A stretch of DNA of 64,000 bases from Prochlorococcus sp. AG-347-K18. Lineage in GTDB: Bacteria > Cyanobacteriota > Cyanobacteriia > PCC-6307 > Cyanobiaceae. How positions within the stretch are numbered: position 1 is the first letter of the stretch; the number at the start of each line of letters is the position of its first letter. The stretch covers positions 205,709 through 269,708 of the forward strand of contig QCCF01000002.1 in the NCBI GenBank assembly GCA_003281365.1, in the 5' to 3' direction. The notes under the pieces are model-generated. The model searched no databases. It worked only from the letters and a program-made list of their open reading frames with translations, and was not told the DNA's origin. This document shows positions 57,784 through 64,000 of this stretch, in pieces. Made by a program: the position numbers and the translations under genes.

Positions 57784-57903
57784 CTACTCAATGTTGCTGC
57801 TTAAAATTTTCTTACCCTGAGTTCGTATTGAGCCAATATAAAGTAATAGAATTGACCAAAATAATATTTCTAATCCTAGGTTGACCAAGATAATTAGCTC
57901 CAA
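57784..57903 (-). CDS. Small membrane peptide, NL.LEILFW family (TTG start)
   Basis: 39 aa, (M)ELIILVNLGLEILFWSILLL then YIGSIRTQGKKILSSNIE. NLGLEILFWSILLLYIG parallels NLSLEILFWTILISYLG of the peptide at 46567. No ATG is available, so TTG is assumed. Confidence 0.55.
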   Translation of the reverse strand: MELIILVNLGLEILFWSILLLYIGSIRTQGKKILSSNIE

Positions 57904-58044
57904 GTTTTAAAAGTACTTTAATTCTGTTTTTATTATCCGGGTAGAGTTTTTATACTGATTTCTAAAAAGAAACTATCTCTATATTATTTGAAAAATGCTG
58001 TAGGTAAATTAATTATAAAATAATATCGATTTCAATAATATTGC

Positions 58045-58080
58045 GAAAAAAAAAGAACCGAAATATTAAAATCGGTTCTT
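58045..58080 (-). terminator. Terminator of the hli pair
   Basis: Minus-strand stem AAGAACCGA/TCGGTTCTT with a 10-base loop and a long U-run (plus-strand A run 58046-58054). It lies 20 bp beyond the second hli stop. Confidence 0.9.
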
Positions 58081-58100
58081 TGGTATTTTTGATTGCTTCC

Positions 58101-58241
58101 TTAGATAAAACCGGGGATGATTTGTCCTGTTGTTAAATAAGCGCCGACTAGAGCTACAAAACCTAACATCGCAAATCTGCCATTAAGCTTTTCAGCAACA
58201 ATTTTTTCTTTTTCTACAATTTTGGTTTTAATGTCTTTCAT
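58101..58241 (-). CDS. hli: High-light-inducible protein
   Basis: 46 aa, MKDIKTKIVEKEKIVAEKLN then GRFAMLGFVALVGAYLTTGQ and IIPGFI. The ExLNGRFAM pigment-binding core is complete. The ATG shares its A with the TAA of the upstream hli (TAATG), so translation is coupled. A longer frame extending upstream is just read-through of the first hli in the wrong frame. Confidence 0.93.
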   Translation of the reverse strand: MKDIKTKIVEKEKIVAEKLNGRFAMLGFVALVGAYLTTGQIIPGFI

Positions 58242-58348
58242 TAGAACCAACCAGGGATAATCTGACCAGTTGTGACATATGCACCAACTGCTGCAACGAA
58301 ACCTAACATCGCTGCCCAACCATTAAAACGTTCTGCTTCTGGAGTCAT
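58241..58348 (-). CDS. hli: High-light-inducible protein, minimal form
   Basis: 35 aa, MTPEAERFNGWAAMLGFVAA then VGAYVTTGQIIPGWF. The Arg of NGR is Trp here (NGWAAM), as in some phage-type HLIPs. First of a two-hli operon. Below the length where ORF callers usually stop, but unmistakable. Confidence 0.92.
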   Translation of the reverse strand: MTPEAERFNGWAAMLGFVAAVGAYVTTGQIIPGWF

Positions 58349-58544
58349 TTTTTTTTAAATAATTTGTAAACAAATATAACATATTTATTTAGTTTTGTAA
58401 AGAAAAAGATAATATTTTGCTTTTTAAGCTCTGTGGAGGTCGAATGTGTGACATATATGTATCAAGAAATAATTGATAACTTTTTTATTTTTGGGGCTCA
58501 TATTTATTAACTCGTTTCAATAAATACAACGCAGGAACCTTTTT

Positions 58545-58630
58545 TTTTAGGAGGAAATCCTCATTTGAGGGTAATTTAAATTAATATATATTCAGGATCA
58601 GCTAGTAGGGATACAGGCTGATCCTTTTTT
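58545..58630 (+). ncRNA. Candidate small RNA with terminator
   Basis: GAGGAAATCCTC gives a small stem near 58552-58563. The terminator GGATCAGC/GCTGATCC (58595-58602 with 58617-58624) is followed by TTTTTT. There is no ORF upstream on this strand, so the terminator must serve a non-coding or unknown RNA. The 5' end is uncertain. Confidence 0.45.
58595..58630 (+). terminator. Rho-independent terminator
   Basis: 8-bp stem GGATCAGC/GCTGATCC with a 14-base loop and a U-run of six. Confidence 0.85.
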
Positions 58631-58709
58631 GTTAAATGTGTAGTTTTAGAAAAAAATAATTTATAGATCTTAAATAATTGCTATCAATAAATTGTATATT
58701 AATGAACTA

Positions 58710-58874
58710 ATGTCTTTATCGACTTATTACATGCACTTAATTTTTGCGAGAATGCCTTCTTTATTAAGTTCTGATTTAATACTTTATATAGTACCCGCTT
58801 TAACGGTATTAATATTACTCTTCAGCATTAAATTAATGTTTTTTAAGAGTCCAAAATTGAGAAAAGCGAAATAA
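58710..58874 (+). CDS. Small membrane protein
   Basis: 54 aa from ATG 58710 (MSLSTYYMHLIFARMPSLLS); a TTG at 58692 would add six residues. One long hydrophobic helix (LILYIVPALTVLILLFSIKLMFF) and a basic KSPKLRKAK tail. Unknown function. Confidence 0.6.
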   Translation: MSLSTYYMHLIFARMPSLLSSDLILYIVPALTVLILLFSIKLMFFKSPKLRKAK

Positions 58875-58947
58875 AAAGGGAATACAGCATAAATATTTTT
58901 ACAACTTTCCTCAAATTACATCAATTATAAAAAAATATTTTATTACT

Positions 58948-59112
58948 TTATAAACCTGATAGCTTTCTGCTCCATTCCTTATGCTTATCATCTAGATTTG
59001 AAATTTTTTCTCCTAAACCTAATTGTTTTTCTAACAATTCAATTTTTGTCAGAGTTATTTTCTCTGAATAAAATTTGATAGGTTGCTTACCGTGTAGATT
59101 GTCTCCGCTCAT
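58948..59112 (-). CDS. Small soluble protein
   Basis: 54 aa, MSGDNLHGKQPIKFYSEKIT then LTKIELLEKQLGLGEKISNL and KHKEWSRKLSGL. Amphipathic, coiled-coil-like. Shares the MSGD start and size class with the ORF at 40571. Same strand, upstream of nothing obvious. Confidence 0.6.
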   Translation of the reverse strand: MSGDNLHGKQPIKFYSEKITLTKIELLEKQLGLGEKISNLDDKHKEWSRKLSGL

Positions 59113-59235
59113 AAAAATTATTAATACGACTATAACTTTTAGGACAAAAATTTAAAAGTAGCTAATTCTTTTATATTCTTTTCAGATTTTCGTAAATTAA
59201 TGTGATAATAAAGTTTATGTTCTTTATATTTTGAA

Positions 59236-60399
59236 TCATTTATTATTGTATGAAGATTGCCATATATATCTCCTTCCCTCTATATCTAACTTAACTGCAA
59301 CACAATTGCATGCAATATTCCAAAGTGCTTTGGGTATAGGTTCAGGATTAAAAAGGTATCCTTTTTTAAAAGCTTTTTTTATTAAGACTGTAGCTTTTTT
59401 GGCATGATAATGAGGAATAGTGGGACATACATGATGAACTACATGGCTCGATCCTATATTATGGTGAAGAAAATCAAGGATTTTACCGTATGGCCTGTCA
59501 ATAGAAAGAAATGCTCCTCTCATAAAGGAAAATTCCGTATTTGAAAGATGAGGTACATCTGTATCTGTATGATGAAGCCACGTATAAACTACTAACCAAC
59601 TATTAACAACTAATAAAGGACCAATATACATTGCAATTACTTGAAATAATCCATATTTAAAAACGAAGAAAAAAATACCTACTATTGTTAAAGCTACACC
59701 AATATCTGAGATCCAAACTTTCTTAGTCCATATTGATGGCCATAATGCTTTGGAAAACGGTTTGGCTGGCCAAAAATGATTTGAAGTCTTATATTTAATC
59801 CCTCCTGTACTACCTGTAAGTAAATAAGCAGGCCAGCCGAATATTAGATGTAAAATTAGTTGAAGAATTCCATAATTTGCCTTTCCTATGGAATTTGAAA
59901 AATGTAATTCTTTTTCTCCTCCAACCTTTTCTGTAACTCCATTTCCGTTAATTACTAAAGGAACGTGAGTTTCACCATTGGTTACATTATTTGTAAACCG
60001 ATGATGCACTGAATGAGAACGCTGCCAGGAAAAATATGGAACTATTAGTAATGAATGAAGTAAATATCCAGTTATTGTTTCCAAAGTTTTGTTTTTTGAA
60101 AATGCTCCATGTCCACATTCATGGGCAATTACCCAGAAACCCATTGCAGTAGTGCCTGATAGTAATGAGTAAATGATCCAAATTGGGATCATATTTGGAG
60201 TGAATGGAATAGATAAACCTATTTCAAATACAACCCATTGAATTCCTACTGATTGTAGGAGATACCTTAAAGAAGTTATGGTGTTACTCTCAAAATAGTT
60301 TTTTGGGATAACATCCTGAAATTCTTTTATGCTTGGAATATCTCTATTCTGTATCGCAAGCGCTTGGCCTTTAAGACCAGAAATTTTTATATTTCTCAA
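59236..60399 (-). CDS. Fatty acid desaturase, DesA (delta-12) type
   Basis: 387-aa membrane di-iron enzyme inserting a double bond into membrane-lipid acyl chains. Three His boxes: HECGHG near residue 94, HSVHHRF near 130 and HVVHHV near 325, with hydrophobic pairs between. Overall pattern fits acyl-lipid delta-12 (omega-6) desaturases; exact regiospecificity is inferred. Desaturation aids cold and light acclimation, in line with the hli genes next door. Confidence 0.88.
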   Translation of the reverse strand: MRNIKISGLKGQALAIQNRDIPSIKEFQDVIPKNYFESNTITSLRYLLQSVGIQWVVFEIGLSIPFTPNMIPIWIIYSLLSGTTAMGFWVIAHECGHGAFSKNKTLETITGYLLHSLLIVPYFSWQRSHSVHHRFTNNVTNGETHVPLVINGNGVTEKVGGEKELHFSNSIGKANYGILQLILHLIFGWPAYLLTGSTGGIKYKTSNHFWPAKPFSKALWPSIWTKKVWISDIGVALTIVGIFFFVFKYGLFQVIAMYIGPLLVVNSWLVVYTWLHHTDTDVPHLSNTEFSFMRGAFLSIDRPYGKILDFLHHNIGSSHVVHHVCPTIPHYHAKKATVLIKKAFKKGYLFNPEPIPKALWNIACNCVAVKLDIEGRRYIWQSSYNNK

Positions 60400-60649
60400 A
60401 TTTTTTTAGGTTAAGATTTAGTTAAATAAAATTTATTTATTTACTTTATTATCCACCACAAGATCTTTTTATGAAAAATAATGTTTTATTTTTCCTCATT
60501 CAATAGAATTTCTTAAACATAAACATTATCCAAAAACAATTTAAATATAATAGAAAATGGTTAATTTTTAACTTATATTGAATCTCTTGATCTTTCCAAT
60601 CAATTAGTTTTTACAACTTTTTCTGATCTTTATTATTAGGAATTATGGT

Positions 60650-60781
60650 TTAGAGACCTCGTATATACCTTTTTGAGAGACCTGATTGCTTACGTGGTTT
60701 TACTAAGATAGGTAAAACAATTACTCCTACAGTAAAAAGACAGATAGGAGCTATTACCATTAATATAGATTCTAATGACAT
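60650..60781 (-). CDS. Small membrane protein
   Basis: 43 aa, MSLESILMVIAPICLFTVGV then IVLPILVKPRKQSGLSKRYI and RGL. One helix followed by a basic tail, like small photosystem-associated peptides, but not matched to any. Gap 60400-60649 shows nothing else. Confidence 0.58.
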   Translation of the reverse strand: MSLESILMVIAPICLFTVGVIVLPILVKPRKQSGLSKRYIRGL

Positions 60782-60978
60782 GAAATAATTTACAATTTAT
60801 TAATTAGTAGCAGGCTTTTTTTTAAAAGTCATGCGTATTTATATCTATTTATTAATACTTTCTCCAAAACTTTTATAAATTATTAAGCAAAAAAGAAAAA
60901 AAGATTAAAAAACATCAAATTCCTATGAATTTGTCCTATTAATTTTCCAATAGTTCCTAAATTAGGAGGCCATTCTTC

Positions 60979-61131
60979 ATGGATGAAGAAAAGAAATGGA
61001 TGCTAATCACCTATTATTGCCCCACACATGGTGATTCAATAATAGTTAATCCTACTGAGATAACCAAAAAAGAGAATAGTAAAAATCACTTAAAAAAACA
61101 AGTATTTCCTAAAATTGAATCCGGAGAATAA
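60979..61131 (+). CDS. Small hypothetical protein with strong ribosome site
   Basis: 50 aa, MDEEKKWMLITYYCPTHGDS then IIVNPTEITKKENSKNHLKK. AGGAGG lies 13 bases before the ATG. The CPTHGD motif might bind metal. The gap to 61411 shows nothing. Confidence 0.6.
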   Translation: MDEEKKWMLITYYCPTHGDSIIVNPTEITKKENSKNHLKKQVFPKIESGE

Positions 61132-61411
61132 TCTTAAATCTTTAAAAGAGGTTCTAAATATTAATTAAAATCTTTTTTAAGTCAAATATCAAAAATATTG
61201 AACAATAGTTGTAACCTCTTTTTAATTAGTAGCATCATTTAAAAAATATGTTGGCAACTATTTAATTTGAATTATTCTCGTACAAAATGCAGCTTAGTAG
61301 AAATTATTTTTACATTGTAAAAGTACTAAATAAAAATAATTTTATTACTCTTTAAGTTTTCAATTTATTTGTGTAATTATTTATTTAATAAATTTCTATT
61401 ATAAATAATTT

Positions 61412-61564
61412 TTAGACTTGATTAGAATTGCATGTTAATTCACATTGTTTTAATTCACTTGATGATATTTTTTCTAAAATTCTTAACATATCAATTTCCG
61501 AAAGCTCTCCATTGGAGTTCCACTTTAAAGTTGTTTTTCTTTGTGGGTAATTTTTCTTATTCAT
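61412..61564 (-). CDS. Microprotein ending in C-x3-C
   Basis: 50 aa, MNKKNYPQRKTTLKWNSNGE then LSEIDMLRILEKISSSELKQ and CELTCNSNQV. GGAGGAATTC precedes the ATG. The start overlaps the end of the next Cys-rich microprotein by 8 bases, so they are co-translated. Confidence 0.66.
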   Translation of the reverse strand: MNKKNYPQRKTTLKWNSNGELSEIDMLRILEKISSSELKQCELTCNSNQV

Positions 61565-61715
61565 TTTGAATTCCTCCTTTTAAATGGATTTCTAAGCAAC
61601 GAGAAATACATTCTTGATGACCGTCAACAATACTACATTCTGTAATACATTCAAAATATGAATTTATAGAATCAATTTCTGCATTTTGGTCATTAGAAAT
61701 AATTGAATCTTTCAT
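61557..61715 (-). CDS. Microprotein with C-x3-C-x8-C-x3-C
   Basis: 52 aa. After MKDSIISNDQNAEIDSINSY comes FECITECSIVDGHQECISRC, a twin C-x3-C arrangement. The C-x8-C-x3-C part matches the tails of the ORFs at 46408 and 46757. Two C-x3-C on one helix pair recall CX3C disulfide hairpins or a metal site. Upstream partner of the 50-aa microprotein. Confidence 0.68.
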   Translation of the reverse strand: MKDSIISNDQNAEIDSINSYFECITECSIVDGHQECISRCLEIHLKGGIQNE

Positions 61716-62004
61716 GATTTTGTATATTTATTTGAAATAGAGATATAGCATGAAATTATGGTTAATAATTTAATTTATTAAGTTAATTAGAAAAAATAAG
61801 TATTATTTACTAAGTAAAAATTTCTTCTGATTTACTTTACTAAAAACTAGTTATGATTATTTTTTTAGAGGAAGAAAAAAAATATTTGAGACTATTTAAT
61901 GTTTTTTTTTCTTAAAAAAACTTTTATAAACAATCAGCATAAAGACTGATTTACTTTTAAGTAATTTAATTAGAGAATAATAATGTAAACTCGTAGATTT
62001 TAAG

Positions 62005-62157
62005 ATGAAATCAGTAATGACTTGGCTTTCGAAAATGTTAGAGAGTATGGCAAATGCTTTTATGCATCCTCTGAAGAATAACTTACCACCCTCTATTGGT
62101 ACACATGCATATAGTACTATTCCTATTAAGAGAAAGTTTAGAAGAAAGTTTAACTAG
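62005..62157 (+). CDS. Small hypothetical protein
   Basis: 50 aa, MKSVMTWLSKMLESMANAFM then HPLKNNLPPSIGTHAYSTIP and IKRKFRRKFN. An amphipathic Met-rich helix followed by a basic tail, possibly peripheral-membrane or RNA-binding. The gap 61716-62004 shows nothing else. Confidence 0.5.
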   Translation: MKSVMTWLSKMLESMANAFMHPLKNNLPPSIGTHAYSTIPIKRKFRRKFN

Positions 62158-62201
62158 GTAAAGGTATTAATTTATTGTTCATATTAATTGTCTTAAATAA
62201 T

Positions 62202-62291
62202 ATGTTTGAAGCAGTTTGGAAAATCTCCACTTTTTTCTTTAAGCATATTTTCCTGATTTTAAAGAACTTAATAACTTCTAAGAAGTTCTGA
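62202..62291 (+). CDS. Very short ORF
   Basis: 29 aa, MFEAVWKISTFFFKHIFLIL then KNLITSKKF. Hydrophobic/basic. Weak support. Confidence 0.28.
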   Translation: MFEAVWKISTFFFKHIFLILKNLITSKKF

Positions 62292-62320
62292 TTATTGCTA
62301 TAAAAATATGAAATTAGTAA

Positions 62321-62476
62321 CTAAAGAATAAATTCTTTAGACATGGCTCTTAATTGCTCTAAATTTAGTCTCTCTAAGTAATTTTTAAAATCACTAATAT
62401 TCCTATTTGATTCAGAATCTTTACTCTCATAAAGAAGACTGTTAGAGATTAAATCGATAAGATGATCTTTGTCCAT
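62321..62476 (-). CDS. Microprotein, MDK(E/D)HLIDLISNS family, copy B
   Basis: 51 aa, MDKDHLIDLISNSLLYESKD ... ending LNLEQLRAMSKEFIL. Same length and same conserved ends as the ORF at 39513-39668. Conservation at both termini with a variable middle indicates a genuine family. Confidence 0.72.
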   Translation of the reverse strand: MDKDHLIDLISNSLLYESKDSESNRNISDFKNYLERLNLEQLRAMSKEFIL

Positions 62477-62590
62477 ATCTTCTTATAGACCAAAATTCCG
62501 GTTTAAAAAATTAAGGTCTTGAATCCGAGATCTACAGTTGATTTAGTTAACTTCTTTTTGAGCACTTAATTATGATTTAAATTTAAAATT

Positions 62591-62809
62591 TCATAAATTT
62601 TTTAAATCTTGTTCTATTTTTTCTAATCTTTCATTTAGTTCTTTTTTTTCCTTAATTAAAGCTTTTTTCTTTTCTGCAAGCTCTCTATTCAAAGGTGAAT
62701 TGAAATATTTTTGATATGAGATAAAAAAAACTGCAATTGCTAATGCAATACCAAAAGCACCAATAATTAAAATTGGAGATGAAGGAAAGTCATAAAATGG
62801 GATAGACAA
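62591..62809 (-). CDS. Membrane-anchored coiled-coil protein
   Basis: 72 aa. MSIPFYDFPSSPILIIGAFG then IALAIAVFFISYQKYF gives one helix; the rest (LNRELAEKKKALIKEKKELN, ERLEKIEQDLKNL) is a charged coiled coil. No family recognised. Confidence 0.62.
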   Translation of the reverse strand: MSIPFYDFPSSPILIIGAFGIALAIAVFFISYQKYFNSPLNRELAEKKKALIKEKKELNERLEKIEQDLKNL

Positions 62810-62955
62810 TGTTCTTTGTAAAAATATAATCTTAGCTATCTCTTGTAAAAAAAAATAAGTAATAAATACTTATTCTCTAAAAAATCTAATAGTAAATATT
62901 TTTAATCTTTTAGCAAAAATAAAGAATTTCTTACATTTTTAATTGAATTTATAAA

Positions 62956-63348
62956 ATGAGTAATTGTACAGCTGCCAAAGAATCCATATTTAATAATGAT
63001 GATATTAGTAAAAATTCTTTAATGAAGAAACTCATTAATAAAAAAAATAATAGAAATGAACCATGGTTTAAATGGTTAACAAGAGAACTCAATTCTTACG
63101 AAGCTTTTCAGGATTTCGACTTAGGTAAAAATCCTGAAGATGTTGCAAAAGAGTTTATCTATAAAAATAGTATTTCTATTTCAGAAGTTTTTGAAAATTT
63201 TGATGATGAAGATAAAGACACACTTGATCAGTTTTTGAAATTAACAGAATGTGAATGGCATGTATTTAGAATTCTTGAAAAACAACTAGAGTTAAGGAAT
63301 AAGATAAGTTATGTAAATTTTAAAACAAGGAAGAAAACAAAGAGTTGA
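62956..63348 (+). CDS. Hypothetical soluble protein
   Basis: 130 aa. Core NEPWFKWLTRELNSYEAFQD then FDLGKNPEDVAKEFIYKNSI and a helical LDQFLKLTECEWHVFRILEK segment. Acidic middle, basic ends. No known domain. Convergent with the DUF805 gene 3 bp away. Confidence 0.62.
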   Translation: MSNCTAAKESIFNNDDISKNSLMKKLINKKNNRNEPWFKWLTRELNSYEAFQDFDLGKNPEDVAKEFIYKNSISISEVFENFDDEDKDTLDQFLKLTECEWHVFRILEKQLELRNKISYVNFKTRKKTKS

Positions 63349-63351
63349 TTT

Positions 63352-63687
63352 TTATATAAGTTTATTTTTTCCATTACTGCTCTTGCCAAAGCCTAACCAA
63401 ATGAACCACAAGATCCATCCGATTACTGGTATTAAATTTATGAAGATCCATTTCCAATCCTTTCCAAAATCTTTAATTCTCCTTATATCAATAGCTATTT
63501 GAGGAATGATGCAAACTATTCCATAAACATTGAAACCAAAAGCCCTTATAAATATTGGGATGGTTAGGCAAGAAATTATTAGATTTGCTATCTGTACAAA
63601 CCACCAGTCAGATCGCGAGGTGAATCCTTTGAAGTCTGTAGCTTTAATCCAAAACTCTTGATATGCATTTAAAAAGTCTTTAAACAT
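63352..63687 (-). CDS. DUF805 family membrane protein
   Basis: 111 aa. FLNAYQEFWIKATDFKGFTS, RSDWWFVQIANLIIS, IAIDIRRIKDFGKDWKWIFI and WILWFIWLGFGKSSNGKN follow the DUF805 pattern (FxGRxxRxxYW..., ARRLHD.G.sGWW). Three hydrophobic segments, slightly shorter than usual. Role unknown. Confidence 0.82.
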   Translation of the reverse strand: MFKDFLNAYQEFWIKATDFKGFTSRSDWWFVQIANLIISCLTIPIFIRAFGFNVYGIVCIIPQIAIDIRRIKDFGKDWKWIFINLIPVIGWILWFIWLGFGKSSNGKNKLI

Positions 63688-63754
63688 AAATTAAAATTGG
63701 AGCAATTCAACGATATTAATTTAATTCCCAATTTATCAAAATATTATTTATTTA

Positions 63755-63919
63755 CTAAATAGGATCAAATAAATTCATATCATTTGTTTCATGTTTTGAG
63801 AACTCTTTTTGATTTGGCAATGAGCAGAATCCGTCTTTGCAAATCATTTTTTCTTTTGCAATATTTGTAGTCTCTGATAGTGTGTTTTTATTATTGTTAT
63901 TTGAAGATTCTTTAAGCAT
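63755..63919 (-). CDS. Small Cys-motif protein
   Basis: 54 aa, MLKESSNNNNKNTLSETTNI then AKEKMICKDGFCSLPNQKEF and NDMNLFDPI. The C-x4-C core CKDGFCSLPN in a polar, disordered context resembles other small Prochlorococcus proteins I recall. Function unknown. Confidence 0.6.
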   Translation of the reverse strand: MLKESSNNNNKNTLSETTNIAKEKMICKDGFCSLPNQKEFSKHETNDMNLFDPI

Positions 63920-64000
63920 TTATTTAGAAAAATTTGAGTCAATATTAAATTAATAACTTAATTTATTTTGATAGGCAATAAAATTAATAATTATTATTTA

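Noticed and set aside
58242..58319. N-terminal extension of the 46-aa hli to 72 aa
   Set aside because: The extra residues are the upstream hli read in the wrong frame (CSSWCICHNWSDYPWLV).

Overview
The window looks like a chromosome segment of a high-light-adapted Prochlorococcus. The DNA is very AT-rich. The F1Fo-ATP synthase has cyanobacterial layout: separate b and b' subunits, with beta and epsilon at a different locus. Also present are a PSRP-3/Ycf65 ribosomal protein, a cyanobacterial RNA polymerase omega subunit, a PII protein, CcsB/CcdA cytochrome c biogenesis proteins, and several high-light-inducible (hli) genes of the '..NGR.AM.GF.A..GAY.TTGQIIPG' type. I saw no rRNA, tRNA, CRISPR array, insertion sequence or recombinase gene.

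Layout. (1) 1-35.8 kb is tightly packed housekeeping DNA: partial bioF, a Ski2-like helicase, fumC, purB, tlyA, a small ORF with glnB behind a GTA-N8-TAC (NtcA-type) site, queF, ccdA-ccsB, ftsW, the atp operon, a ferredoxin, DUF3326, a CNNM-GTPase-nadD-nadE operon, pepP, psrp3, atpD-atpC, groES-groEL, gpmI-secG, pyrR, an Hsp70-like gene, rpoZ and DUF1818. (2) 35.8-42.8 kb starts with an EVE-domain gene. Its first ~30 bp plus ~150 bp of upstream DNA recurs twice more in the same orientation, at 38.9 and 42.7 kb, each time as a stub ORF broken at nearly the same codon. The repeats bound a P-loop protein plus two degenerate metallophosphatases, and then a cluster of microproteins. (3) 42.8-64 kb is a gene-sparse, island-like region. 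It holds hli genes, TPR and TPR-sulfotransferase proteins, LOG, an LptF/G-type permease, a DesA-type desaturase, DUF805, many unannotated 20-60 aa proteins, several candidate small RNAs with terminators, and decayed genes.

The left half serves energy conversion (ATP synthase, ferredoxin, cytochrome c maturation), nitrogen sensing (glnB), NAD synthesis and protein folding. The right half looks like a stress and nutrient-response island: hli genes, NtcA-type sites, a structured leader ahead of a 33-aa LTYRG peptide, and microprotein families with paralogues inside the window (C-x8-C-x3-C peptides, 'MDK.HLIDLISNS' peptides, 'NL.LEILFW' membrane peptides). The most novel reading is that the 5' end of the EVE gene has served repeatedly as an integration site. 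All functional statements rest on reading the sequence and on family knowledge; no database search was run.
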